A DNA stretch of 64,000 nucleotides from Phormidium ambiguum IAM M-71 (GCF_001904725.1 NZ_MRCE01000031.1:1-64000); one strand, 5' to 3'; positions 25,923 through 34,629 are shown, counted from the first letter of the stretch. Program-made: numbers and translations. Notes: a model not told the origin generated them from the sequence alone.

Positions 25923-28232
25923 ATGATGATTTCTGATCCTCCCACCACGATCGCGATCGTCGGTGCTGGCTTTAGTGGTTCTCTCGTGGCGGTTCACCTA
26001 TTGAAATCAGCTAACCGACCATTGGCGATTAAGCTGATAGAGCGCCGTCACGATATGGGTAAGGGAGTCGCATATAGCACCAACATAACGAATCATTTGC
26101 TGAATGTATCCGCAGGCAAGATGAGTGCCTTTCCTAACGATCCGAGTCATCTGTTGCGTTGGCTCAACTATAATCACAGCGAGTTAGCAACATTCCTGCC
26201 TGCGAATCTGAATGCTAGCAGTTTTATTTCCAGGCAAATCTATGGATTGTATATCCAATCGATTTTGGAGGAAGCAGAAGCGACTGCATCTAGTCTGGTT
26301 CGATTGGAACGAGTCATAGATGAAGCGGTGGCGGTAGAACCTCATATCAAAGGCGCGATCGTCTCTCTAAGAAGCGGTCGAGAGATCGCGGCAGATAAAA
26401 TTGTACTAGCACTAGGAAACGCACCTGCCCACCCTCTTGGATCTCAACCCTCCGAAGAGTATTCCTATCTGCGCCAAGCCTGGTCATCGGATGCGTTAGC
26501 GGATCTAGAGCCAGATGCGCCTGTGTTGCTGATTGGCACGGGCTTAACTATGGTGGATATGGTAGTGTCATTGAGCGATCGCAATCATCGAGGCAAAATC
26601 TATGCTGTGTCTCGTCGAGGGTTGGCTCCCTTGTCGCATCAATCGACTAAACCCTACCCCGGTTTTTTAACTCCAGACACCGCCGCCAAAACAGCTAGAG
26701 GCTTGCTGCGACAGATTCGCAAGGAAGTGCAAACCGCAGCAGAGCAGGGTTATGATTGGCGATCGGCGATCGATTCGCTGCGTCCCATCACTCAACCACT
26801 TTGGCAACAATTGCCCCGTAGAGAACAGCGTCGGTTTTTGCGCCATCTCACCCCTTACTGGGATGTGCATCGACATCGAATTGCTCCAGAAATTGCAGAG
26901 ATTGTTCAGACAATGAAGAATTCTGGGCAACTGACTATCCTCGCAGGGCGGATACAAAACTATCAAGTAACATCGAATACAGTAGCCATTACCCTTTGTC
27001 AGCGCCAAACAAAAACAAATCTGGTTTTAAAAGTCGATCGCGTAGTGAATTGTACAGGTATCCAGGTAGATTATCGACAATCCTCCCAACCCTTAATCGC
27101 CAACTTGCGAGAGCAGGGATTGATCCGCCCCAACGATCTTGGTCTAGGCTTGGATACTGCTGCTGATGGTGCCGTCTTCGATGCTCAGGGGAACCGTTCC
27201 AGCTTGCTTTACACGCTGGGTACTCCTCGTAAAGGCAATTTGTGGGAAACGATCGCAGTTCCCGAACTACGGGAGCAAGCCCAGGTACTAGCGACAACCA
27301 TATTACAGTCGTTACCCATCCGGGTGCGTCCCATCCCAACCCCAACGTTTTCTCGCGCCACATCCCCGGCTCGTTCGATCGAACAAGACTGTGGTGAACC
27401 GCCTCCGACGATCCCGAAATCAACTTTATTGTTTCGCCAACTTTTCGATCCAGAATCTAGCACCTACACTTACCTGATTGCAGATAGCCAAACGAAAGAG
27501 GCGGTATTGGTAGACACCGTGTTGGATCAAACCGAACGAGATTTACAAGTACTCAATGACCTGGGGCTGAGTCTTCGCTACTGTTTGGAAACTCACATCC
27601 ACGCCGATCACATCACTGGAGCAGGCAAACTTAGACAGCAAACGGGTTGTCAGGTGCTGGTGCCCCAAAATTCTACGGCGCGATCGGCAGATCACTCCCT
27701 TAGCGATCGTGAAACCTTAGTCATTGGTTCAGTGCAAATTGAGGCGATCGCCTCTCCGGGACACACCAATAGCCATCTAGCCTATCTCGTTAATAATACA
27801 TATCTATTAACCGGAGATGCTTTATTAATTCGAGGCTGTGGTCGCACTGACTTGCAATCCGGCGATGCTGGCATCCTTTACGATACTGTCACTCAACGGT
27901 TATTTACCCTACCAGAAGATACTTTAGTTTATCCTGCTCATGATTATAAAGGACGCACTGTATCGACCATTGGTGAAGAAAAACGGCTCAACCCTCGCTT
28001 TAAAGACCGCAGCCGCGACCAATTCATCACAATTATGAACCATCTGGGTTTGAGCTATCCCAAAAAGATAAATCAAGCCGTACCTGCCAACGAATACTGT
28101 GGTGATTTTATTCCTGATGTGAATTCCAGCGACAACATCAGTTCAAATAGCAATGCAGACCAAAACAAAATCAACCAAACTCTATCTACAAATACCGAAA
28201 TCTATGATAGTTATTTTGCAATGTACATTTAG
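25923..28232 (+). CDS. Flavoprotein fused to an ETHE1-like persulfide dioxygenase
   Basis: 769-residue two-domain protein. Residues ~8-465 are an FAD/NAD(P)-binding protein of the NAD_binding_9 type (GAGFSGSLVA at 14-23; second dinucleotide-binding motif VLLIGTGLTMVDMV near 200). A Pro/Ser-rich linker follows (~470-505). Residues ~508-710 are a metallo-beta-lactamase fold close to sulfur dioxygenase ETHE1: metal motif THIHADH (557-563), GCGRTDLQSGD and the late YPAHDYKG block. ETHE1 oxidises glutathione persulfide to sulfite. The last ~50 residues are Asn/Ser-rich and end FAMYI. It lies 89 bp after cysE and is probably co-expressed. Confidence 0.88.
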   Translation: MMISDPPTTIAIVGAGFSGSLVAVHLLKSANRPLAIKLIERRHDMGKGVAYSTNITNHLLNVSAGKMSAFPNDPSHLLRWLNYNHSELATFLPANLNASSFISRQIYGLYIQSILEEAEATASSLVRLERVIDEAVAVEPHIKGAIVSLRSGREIAADKIVLALGNAPAHPLGSQPSEEYSYLRQAWSSDALADLEPDAPVLLIGTGLTMVDMVVSLSDRNHRGKIYAVSRRGLAPLSHQSTKPYPGFLTPDTAAKTARGLLRQIRKEVQTAAEQGYDWRSAIDSLRPITQPLWQQLPRREQRRFLRHLTPYWDVHRHRIAPEIAEIVQTMKNSGQLTILAGRIQNYQVTSNTVAITLCQRQTKTNLVLKVDRVVNCTGIQVDYRQSSQPLIANLREQGLIRPNDLGLGLDTAADGAVFDAQGNRSSLLYTLGTPRKGNLWETIAVPELREQAQVLATTILQSLPIRVRPIPTPTFSRATSPARSIEQDCGEPPPTIPKSTLLFRQLFDPESSTYTYLIADSQTKEAVLVDTVLDQTERDLQVLNDLGLSLRYCLETHIHADHITGAGKLRQQTGCQVLVPQNSTARSADHSLSDRETLVIGSVQIEAIASPGHTNSHLAYLVNNTYLLTGDALLIRGCGRTDLQSGDAGILYDTVTQRLFTLPEDTLVYPAHDYKGRTVSTIGEEKRLNPRFKDRSRDQFITIMNHLGLSYPKKINQAVPANEYCGDFIPDVNSSDNISSNSNADQNKINQTLSTNTEIYDSYFAMYI

Positions 28233-28342
28233 GCTGTCTCGTACTTTTAGTAAGTAGGTGCAAATAAATATAGTTATATGAGGATGGGGTGGGCATCCTG
28301 CCCGCCCTGATTTTCACAGACTGACACTAAATATTGTGGGAT

Positions 28343-28369
28343 GGTGCGTTAACGCCAGTGTAACGCACC
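28343..28369. terminator. Hairpin between convergent genes
   Basis: Perfect 9-bp arms GGTGCGTTA / TAACGCACC with a 9-nt loop between the fusion gene and the nitroreductase gene. The motif is also a common cyanobacterial intergenic repeat, so a terminator role is only likely. Confidence 0.5.
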
Positions 28370-28408
28370 CTACGCATAGAAGCTTTGGGTAAGTCCTGAA
28401 GAGAACTG

Positions 28409-29230
28409 TTAATACAGTGGAAAACCCAGATTATTGAGTGCCTCGCGCAAGCGATCGCGTCCCGATAAAGACTCACGAGTAGCTACCCGCTTGGATGAAT
28501 GCTCCGACCAATCACCAGGGATATTCATCTTCTGTTGGGTATAAAACGGTTTCATCACTTCGTTGTAACGAGCGATCGCTTCTTCCTGAGATACTAACTG
28601 ATAAGCTTCGCGGTGCAGTACGGCTTGTTGCGGTAAACGCGGCTTAATCGCAGCCGCCTTGTCTAGGTCAGGATAACCCACACACATCCCAAAAACCGCA
28701 AAGACATGAGGAGGCAAATTCAATACCTCTGCCACTTCCTCTGGACGGTTGCGTAATGCACCGATATACACTGTTCCTAAACCAAGAGACTCAGCCGCTA
28801 CAGCCGCATTTTGCGCCGCTAACGCTGCATCAATGCTTGCCATGACAAACATCTCCAAATAATCCAACCCTTCATGAGGTAATCCTTGAGATTCCGCAAC
28901 GTAAGTCAAGCGAGCCAAATCTGCTAACCAAACCAGGAATAGAGGACACTGTTGGATGTGTGCTTGATTCCCTGCTAGTTGTGATAATTTTTCCTTGCGC
29001 TCAACCTCTTCAATTGCAACTACACTCCAAGTCTGGAGATTAGACGAAGTAGCAGCAGATTGAGCCGCTGCCACTAAGATTTCTAGAGTTCCTGGTGGCA
29101 ATGGATCGGGCAAATAAGCGCGGATCGATCGGTGAGAAAGCAGTGTGGTTAAAGAATCGTTCCAATCTCTATCAAAATCAAACTCTCTCTGACCGTAGCG
29201 CGAGTACAGCAATTCAGTAGGGTTAGTCAT
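28409..29230 (-). CDS. NfsA-type NADPH nitroreductase/flavin oxidoreductase
   Basis: 273 residues of the nitroreductase superfamily, NfsA-like: HRSIRAYLPDPLPPGTLEIL (FMN-phosphate Arg/Ser site, about 33-52), AAAQSAATSSNLQTWSVVAI (about 54-73) and the LGLGTVYIGALRN region (about 149-161). FMN-dependent and probably dimeric. It is the last gene of the minus-strand ssuA2-ssuC run, 31 bp after ssuC. In this setting it may supply reduced flavin to monooxygenases or reduce sulfonated nitro/quinone compounds; the family alone does not tell. Confidence 0.88.
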   Translation of the reverse strand: MTNPTELLYSRYGQREFDFDRDWNDSLTTLLSHRSIRAYLPDPLPPGTLEILVAAAQSAATSSNLQTWSVVAIEEVERKEKLSQLAGNQAHIQQCPLFLVWLADLARLTYVAESQGLPHEGLDYLEMFVMASIDAALAAQNAAVAAESLGLGTVYIGALRNRPEEVAEVLNLPPHVFAVFGMCVGYPDLDKAAAIKPRLPQQAVLHREAYQLVSQEEAIARYNEVMKPFYTQQKMNIPGDWSEHSSKRVATRESLSGRDRLREALNNLGFPLY

Positions 29231-29261
29231 AGTAGTGATTTGGTTATTCTATAAAATTCAA

Positions 29262-30077
29262 TCAGGCTTTTTGATAACTGGGATGCCATTGCAACCAGTA
29301 ATTTTCCAAACCTCTGGCTAAAACATCAGCCAACTTGCCGAACAAAGCATATAATAAAATGCTCAAAACTACCACATCTGTTTGCATAAATTCTCTCGCA
29401 TTCATCGCCATGTAACCAATGCCAGAATCAGCGGCGATCGTTTCAGCTACGATTAATGTTAGCCACATAATACCCAAAGAAAAACGTACCCCTACTAAAA
29501 TAGAAGACATTGCACCAGGAAGAATAATTTTCCAAAATAAACCCCAAGCATTTAAACCATAAACTCTACCCATTTCAATTAATCCGCGATCGACATTACG
29601 AATCCCATGAAAAGTATTTAAGTAAATAGGAAACATTACACCCAAAGAAACCAGAAATAATCTAGCTTCGTCACCAATTCCAAACCACAAAATAACTAGT
29701 GGGATTAAAGCTAAGTTGGGAATATTACGAAGCATTTGAATAGAAGTATCTAACATCTTTTCCGCTAAGGGAGAAATTCCATTAATTAAACCCAAGAGAA
29801 AACCAATACTTCCTCCAAGTAAGAACCCGGTAATAGCCCTTTTTGCACTAATGCCGATATGGGTAAAAAGTTCTCCTGAAACAGCTAATCGGATAGCAGC
29901 ATTTAATACATCTAAAGGAGCAGGCAAAATTCTGGTTGGAATCCAACCAATAGACGAAAAAATTTGCCAAAATACGATGATAAAAAAAGGTACTAACCAA
30001 GGAAGTATTGTTTGAATATAACGATTCTCAAACAATATTTGAAACGACGAGTTTTGCAATTTCAGATTTTTTTGCAT
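29262..30077 (-). CDS. ssuC: Sulfonate ABC transporter permease
   Basis: 271-residue integral membrane subunit with about six helices. The conserved cytoplasmic EAA-type loop that contacts the ATPase is at about 175-200 (MGRVYGLNAWGLFWKIILPG). The N-terminus starts with IQTILPWLVPFFIIVFWQIF, typical of SsuC/TauC. It is the only such permease in the window although four SsuA proteins are present. It lies 124 bp downstream of ssuA copy 2 on the same strand. Confidence 0.93.
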   Translation of the reverse strand: MQKNLKLQNSSFQILFENRYIQTILPWLVPFFIIVFWQIFSSIGWIPTRILPAPLDVLNAAIRLAVSGELFTHIGISAKRAITGFLLGGSIGFLLGLINGISPLAEKMLDTSIQMLRNIPNLALIPLVILWFGIGDEARLFLVSLGVMFPIYLNTFHGIRNVDRGLIEMGRVYGLNAWGLFWKIILPGAMSSILVGVRFSLGIMWLTLIVAETIAADSGIGYMAMNAREFMQTDVVVLSILLYALFGKLADVLARGLENYWLQWHPSYQKA

Positions 30078-30201
30078 TAACTTAAATCCATTTTTGTTTA
30101 TAAAGTGAGAATGGGAAACTGAGTTGTTAATTTTTATAGCTAAGAGTTGAATTTCATTTACTATAATGAAAAACTCAGTTTCTAATTTGCTGAAATTGAA
30201 A

Positions 30202-31317
30202 TTATTGCTGACTAGCTAACACTTCTTTTGGCGTAAATTCAGCATATTCTTGAGATGACAAAAAACCTTCTCTGACATTAACTTGTTTCGGAATCAATCC
30301 CAAGTTGTACCATTTATTCGCAACTTCTTGTTGTTTGCTGATTACTTCTTCTGTTATAGGTTGTAATCCCCATTCATACTTTTTGTGCATTTCTTCTAAA
30401 GTAGGTGCATCTAATTGAGTAACAGGAGCAAGCATCTGTGCCATTTCTTGAGGGTTATTTTTAGACCAATTTTCTGCTTTTTGCAATTCTTCCAAAAATA
30501 TTTTAATAGCTTCCGGGTGTGCTTTATAAAACTGACGATTAGTGGTGTAAAAGTTTCGTGTATCTCGTAACTCACTGCCATCTAGTAAAACCCGACCAAC
30601 ATTTTTTTGTACCGCTCTGGTAACAAAGGGTTCCCAGATAAACCAAGCGTCTACTTTTCCTTGACTAAATGCTACATTTGCATCTGGTGGAGGTAAAAAA
30701 ACTGATTCCACATAATTCAATTTTAACCCTTCTTTTTCTATGGCTTTTACTAATAAATAGTGTCCAATCGATGCTTTTTGAAAAGCAACTTTTTTGCCCT
30801 TTAAATCAGTAAAATTTTTTACGGGAGAGTTAGTGGGAACTAAAAGAGAAATGGCTCTACCATTTTTAGGTGTAGTAGCCAGATAAACTAAAGGTGCCCC
30901 TGCTGCTTGAATAAAAATCGGTGGTGATTCTGCCGTAGATGCAATATCTAAATTACCTGTATTTAAAGCTTCTAATTGTTGCGGTCCTGCGGCAAATTCT
31001 AACCATTCTACTTTGTAACCCAAGGGTGCTAATTTTTCTGATAAAGTTCCTTGCTTCTCTAGAACAGCTAAAGCAGTAAGTTGTTTTGAACGAACAATAC
31101 GAACTACTTTATTAGTAGAAGTAGGAGTAGAAGCAGTACTAGAAGTAGGATTAGAAGAAGCAGGTGAGTTCGTTTGTGACTGAGTTTGGTTTGTTTGGGT
31201 ACCGCAACTCAGTAAACTTGTTGATACTACTAAGCTGTAACCAAAAATGAACAATGAAGCGCGACGAGTAATCGGTTTTCGCTGCCAGAATGCCAATTTT
31301 TTTTGCCAATTTTGCAT
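30202..31317 (-). CDS. ssuA: Aliphatic sulfonate-binding lipoprotein, copy 2
   Basis: 371-residue SsuA/TauA-type binding protein. Lipobox SLLSC gives lipid-Cys38, followed by a Gln/Asn/Thr/Ser-rich linker to about 66. Binding-fold blocks: VEWLEFAAGPQQLEALNTG, AESPPIFIQAAG, DLKGKKVAFQKASIGHYLLV, DAWFIWEPFVTRA. The ligand pocket differs from copy 1 (for example WEP for WDP), suggesting different sulfonate preference. It is directly linked to ssuC, making this the cognate binding protein of the transporter. No ribosome-binding site is obvious before the ATG. Confidence 0.93.
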   Translation of the reverse strand: MQNWQKKLAFWQRKPITRRASLFIFGYSLVVSTSLLSCGTQTNQTQSQTNSPASSNPTSSTASTPTSTNKVVRIVRSKQLTALAVLEKQGTLSEKLAPLGYKVEWLEFAAGPQQLEALNTGNLDIASTAESPPIFIQAAGAPLVYLATTPKNGRAISLLVPTNSPVKNFTDLKGKKVAFQKASIGHYLLVKAIEKEGLKLNYVESVFLPPPDANVAFSQGKVDAWFIWEPFVTRAVQKNVGRVLLDGSELRDTRNFYTTNRQFYKAHPEAIKIFLEELQKAENWSKNNPQEMAQMLAPVTQLDAPTLEEMHKKYEWGLQPITEEVISKQQEVANKWYNLGLIPKQVNVREGFLSSQEYAEFTPKEVLASQQ

Positions 31318-31441
31318 AGAAAAACTTAATTAACCTCAAAAAAACTGTCAGGGAATAGTAAATAAGGTGGGTAAATCCCACCTTACAATAACCGAGGAGG
31401 GAAACTGAATCAGGTAAGCTGAATCAGTTAGGGAAATTTGT

Positions 31442-31549
31442 TTAGGAGTATTGAGTAACTGTTGGTAATTCTCTTTTTAATACCCAATTTCCTATGTCTT
31501 TTAATTTGTAATCTACTGGGTCGTGGAGGGCAAAAGTGCGTAAATTTCG
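31442..31549 (-). pseudogene. C-terminal remnant, SfnB/DszC-like acyl-CoA-dehydrogenase-type monooxygenase
   Basis: A short minus-strand frame reads RNLRTFALHDPVDYKLKDIG and then NWVLKRELPTVTQYS before its stop. The pattern ART-TLHDPV-x-K-x-x-IGNW-L is how acyl-CoA-dehydrogenase-like flavin monooxygenases of sulfur scavenging (SfnB, DszC) end. Only about 35 residues remain, preceded by a stop. It lies between ssuA copy 2 and ssuB, next to a palindromic element, so a gene once located here appears to have been deleted. Identification rests on a short stretch. Confidence 0.45.
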
Positions 31550-31587
31550 TCAGTAGCGATCGAACCCATATTTAGTAGCGAAAACTA

Positions 31588-31704
31588 ATACCAATTCTCT
31601 GAATGTTTGCTACAGATTGATCACCCCCTGTAGTCCCCCTTAGTAAGGGGGACGGCGACAGCCGGGGGTTGATGATATGTCACCTCTATATAAAGAATTG
31701 GTAT
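31588..31704. repeat. Palindromic MITE-like element, second ATACCAATTCTCT copy
   Basis: 117 bp with ends ATACCAATTCT (31588-31598) and AGAATTGGTAT (31694-31704). The interior contains CCCCCTTAGTAAGGGGG-type and CCCCTGTAG sequences. Same family as 15771-15874; it sits beside the gene remnant at 31442-31549. Confidence 0.75.
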
Positions 31705-31749
31705 AATGGCTGTCCTCCTACTTTTCACATAAATGATTAATTAGGAAAA

Positions 31750-31790
31750 GATAAAGGATAAAGTTTCCCGTGTTAGTTTTATCCTTTATC
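31750..31790 (-). terminator. Likely terminator after ssuB
   Basis: 14-bp arms, 13 paired (GATAAAGGATAAAG at 31750-31763 with 31777-31790), 61 bp after the ssuB stop. On the minus strand it is followed by a TCTTTTCC stretch. It suggests ssuB is transcribed separately from ssuA copy 2. Confidence 0.45.
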
Positions 31791-31850
31791 CTAAAAACTG
31801 CAAACATTAGCCCTTTTAGCGATGGCCAGTTAATAAATATTCCTGCAAAA

Positions 31851-32627
31851 TTAAGCTGAAATCCTATCTAATTGATTCGATATTACATTATCGGTATTCA
31901 TAACTCGCTGCAAAATTTTATCTACAGTATGTGCAAAGATGGCATTTCCTCTGACTCTGGGACGCGGTAAAGAAATTGGGCAATCCATTGCAATTTGTCC
32001 ATCTTCTATTAAAATTACGCGATCGGCTAAAACTACAGCTTCTTCCACATCATGAGTAATTAATAATGCTGTAAATTGTTTTTCTTGCCACAAATTTTCT
32101 AACAATTGTTGCATCTCAATTCGAGTTAGTGCATCTAAAGCACCCAAAGGTTCATCAAGAAGTAATAAACGCGGTTCACTTACTAATGCTCTAGCTAAAG
32201 CTACTCTTTGGCGTTGTCCGCCAGAAAGTACCGCAGGCCATTCTTTCGCACGTTCTTCTAATCCCACTGCCCGCAGCAACTCCCAAGCATTTCTTTTTTG
32301 ATAAAGAGAAGATCCAATTAATCCTAATTCGACATTTGCTAACACCTTTTGCCAAGGTAATAAACGCGCATCTTGAAACATCATCCGCACCATTGGATTA
32401 ATATTATGGGATGATTCACTGTCCAAAATTACTTGACCGGAACTCGGAGAATCTAATCCAGCAATTAAGCGTAACATTGTGCTTTTACCACAGCCACTAC
32501 GACCTACAATTGCCACAAATTCTCCCGGCATAATTTCTAAGTTAATGCCTTTTAAGACTGTCTGTTGTCCAAAAGATTTATTCAGTCTTTTAAGTTTTAA
32601 GTGAATGCCTTGGAATTCAGATTTCAT
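31851..32627 (-). CDS. ssuB: Sulfonate ABC transporter ATP-binding protein
   Basis: 258-residue ABC ATPase: Walker [10 protein letters not shown] at 43-51, signature [15 protein letters not shown] at about 138, Walker [12 protein letters not shown], and the H-loop ITHDVEEA, all of the SsuB/TauB type. A strong ribosome-binding site (GGGAGGG) precedes the ATG. It partners SsuC at 29.3 kb. In most ssu operons ssuB follows ssuC, but here it comes first and is separated from ssuA/ssuC by about 530 bp of remnants and repeats. Motif site 9 lies 116 bp upstream. Confidence 0.94.
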   Translation of the reverse strand: MKSEFQGIHLKLKRLNKSFGQQTVLKGINLEIMPGEFVAIVGRSGCGKSTMLRLIAGLDSPSSGQVILDSESSHNINPMVRMMFQDARLLPWQKVLANVELGLIGSSLYQKRNAWELLRAVGLEERAKEWPAVLSGGQRQRVALARALVSEPRLLLLDEPLGALDALTRIEMQQLLENLWQEKQFTALLITHDVEEAVVLADRVILIEDGQIAMDCPISLPRPRVRGNAIFAHTVDKILQRVMNTDNVISNQLDRISA

Positions 32628-32743
32628 TTTAGAACCCTCCCATAATAAATCCTGCGTAAATCAGCTGTGAATGGCTGTCATCTAAGTCTGTAAAGCTAAA
32701 AGCTGTATAGTTCGGTGATTTAGCCTTTAAACTAGCATTGCTT

Positions 32744-32761
32744 AAAATACGGTAAGTCGAT
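32744..32761 (-). promoter_or_regulatory. Shared sulfur-island motif, site 9
   Basis: On the minus strand ATCGACTTACCGTATTTT, 116 bp upstream of ssuB. The adjacent + strand sequence CAACTTATAGTAGTTTG (32762-32778) looks like a second, weaker half related to site 4. Confidence 0.65.
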
Positions 32762-32968
32762 CAACTTATAGTAGTTTGTTTTACGAAACCTAGTTTGTCA
32801 TATTTATTTTAAAAAAGCAAGTGTATTTTTCTAAAAATTTAAAGCTGTGTTTGCTTAAAAATTTTCAACACAAATCCTACCCATTAAGTAGAGTTTCTTG
32901 GGCAAAGATTACTAATTTAGTAATAATTAAATTCTTGAATAGTAAAGTTGCTAGCTAATTAGAAATGG

Positions 32969-33025
32969 GTAAGTTGTTGCGCTGTTTTCACTCTCGATCG
33001 GAACAAAAACAGCACAACAACTTAC
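32969..33025. repeat. 20-bp inverted repeat, same family as 9717-9769
   Basis: Arms GTAAGTTGTTGCGCTGTTTT (32969-32988) and its complement at 33006-33025 with one mismatch, in the space between ssuB and the GST gene. It may also terminate the GST transcript. Confidence 0.75.
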
Positions 33026-33042
33026 CTGACAATTTCTTCTAT

Positions 33043-33741
33043 TTAACGTTTTACTGTACTGGCAGATTGGTTAAATAATAAATCCCGCGATTGTTCGGGA
33101 CTGATTGCCTGACTCTTAAACGCTTCTGCTTTTTCGTAAGCTCGAATAGTTGCCGGACGTGATTGAATTGCTTCAAACCAGCGTTGTAGGTTGGGAAAAT
33201 CTTCTAATTTTTGACTTTGCCGTTCGTAAGGCACAATCCAAGGATAAATCGCAATATCAGCGATCGAATATTCACCCGCGACAAATTCCCGATCGCTCAA
33301 TCGTTTGTCCAAAACTGCATACAAACGCCCCGTTTCATTCACATAACGATTGATTGCATAAGGAATTTTTTCCGGCGCGTATTGGCTGAAATGATGATTC
33401 TGACCTGCCATCGGCCCAAGTCCGCCCATTTGCCAAAAAAGCCATTGCAAAACCTCGACGCGATCGCGGAGATCGGCAGGAATTAACTTTCCAGTTTTCT
33501 CTGCTAAATAAAGCAGAATTGCTCCAGATTCAAACACCGAAATTGCTTCGCCACCATCAGCAGGTTGGCGATCGACAATAGCTGGAATTCGATTATTTGG
33601 AGAAATCTTCAAAAACTCTGGTTTAAATTGATCCCCTGCACCAATATTTATCGGAATTAAATTGTAAGGCAATCCAACTTCTTCTAAAAACAGAGTAATT
33701 TTGTGTCCGTTTGGTGTCGTCCAATAGTATAGTTCGATCAT
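33043..33741 (-). CDS. Glutathione S-transferase, YfcG/nu-class-like
   Basis: 232 residues: thioredoxin-like N-terminal domain (1-80) and helical C-terminal domain. The N-terminus MIELYYWTTPNGHKITLFLE with the T-x-N motif is that of YfcG/YghU-type enzymes, which bind two glutathiones and act as disulfide reductases; NNRIPAIVD with the cis-proline and ESGAILLYLAEK (glutathione gamma-Glu site) are present. The ribosome-binding site is AGGAG. It is 68 bp downstream of an SDR gene on the same strand, probably one transcript. Confidence 0.9.
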   Translation of the reverse strand: MIELYYWTTPNGHKITLFLEEVGLPYNLIPINIGAGDQFKPEFLKISPNNRIPAIVDRQPADGGEAISVFESGAILLYLAEKTGKLIPADLRDRVEVLQWLFWQMGGLGPMAGQNHHFSQYAPEKIPYAINRYVNETGRLYAVLDKRLSDREFVAGEYSIADIAIYPWIVPYERQSQKLEDFPNLQRWFEAIQSRPATIRAYEKAEAFKSQAISPEQSRDLLFNQSASTVKR

Positions 33742-33809
33742 GGTTCCAAGTCTCCTAAGATAATAAAAATTGAGGTTGATAATCGCCTCTTAAATTACAA
33801 CTGGAATGA

Positions 33810-34526
33810 TTAAAATTGTTCAACCCAAGGACGCAATTCTACTTCATAAGTCCAAGCACTGCGGGGTTGACGCAGAATATTAAGGTATGTTTGAGCAATG
33901 GCATCTGGATCGAGAAAACTATCCGGTTTATCAGCTGGTTCTAAGCGTGTCGCCGAACGAATTACCCCATCAATTACGAAATGTGCGACATGAATATTTT
34001 GCGGAGCCAGTTCACGGGCAATACTTTGAGCTAAACCTCGCAAAGCAAATTTACCCATCGCAAACGGCGCAGAGCGAGGATAACCTTTAATACTTGCGGA
34101 AGCGCCTGTAAAGAAAATCGCCCCAGAACCTAACTTTAACATTCGTTTGGCTGCTGCTTGTGCCACCAAAAACCCACCATAAGCAGTGATTTCCAAAGCT
34201 TTAGCTACTTCGATCGCGTCAAGCTCAATTAGTGGCCCAGCAATTCTTAAGCTTGGATTATAAACCACAACTGTTGGCACACCTAACTTTTGTTCAACTT
34301 GATTAAATAATTCGTTTACTTCATCAGGTTTGCTGGCATCGCAGGTAAAACTAAAGGCTCCAATTTCTTGAGACAAGGCACTAAGTTTATCAACTTGCCG
34401 TGCTCCTAGAGCAATAGCCATGCCTTCTGCTGCGAACAAGCGGGCTATAGATGCACTAAGTCCAGTACCAGCGCCAATAATTAATGCTGTAGTTGTTTTG
34501 TCGTTCAATTTCTCTTGTTCTAGCAA
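33810..34526 (-). CDS. Short-chain dehydrogenase/reductase
   Basis: 238 residues with a Rossmann fold. The cofactor motif ALIIGAGTGLSASIARLFAA (14-33) is present, but the usual catalytic Tyr of YxxxK is not clear: the region reads SAPFAMGKFALRGLAQSIA, with Phe-Ala-Met-Gly-Lys in place of Y-x-x-x-K. Such proteins may have altered activity. The start is uncertain: the frame opens at a TTG (34526) and no ATG occurs before the Rossmann motif. Motif site 10 lies 84 bp upstream, between this gene and the divergent GST operon. Confidence 0.8.
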   Translation of the reverse strand: MLEQEKLNDKTTTALIIGAGTGLSASIARLFAAEGMAIALGARQVDKLSALSQEIGAFSFTCDASKPDEVNELFNQVEQKLGVPTVVVYNPSLRIAGPLIELDAIEVAKALEITAYGGFLVAQAAAKRMLKLGSGAIFFTGASASIKGYPRSAPFAMGKFALRGLAQSIARELAPQNIHVAHFVIDGVIRSATRLEPADKPDSFLDPDAIAQTYLNILRQPRSAWTYEVELRPWVEQF

Positions 34527-34610
34527 ATTTAATTCACACTATTTAATCAAAATAACTTGTCTTTCAGAAAAAAGTATGAAATACTTAAAATGTTATTATA
34601 CAGTAACTTG

Positions 34611-34629
34611 ACCGACAAACAGTAGTTTT
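34611..34629 (+). promoter_or_regulatory. Shared sulfur-island motif, site 10
   Basis: Reads ACCGACAAACAGTAGTTTT in the divergent region between the SDR and GST operons. With its left flank (CAGTAACTTG) it closely matches site 11 and its flank (CTGTAGCTTG), so the two promoter regions are related. Confidence 0.6.

Noticed and set aside
26667-27463. Antisense frames within the flavoprotein fusion
   Set aside because: Shadows of a clearly coding frame; no start signals or domains.
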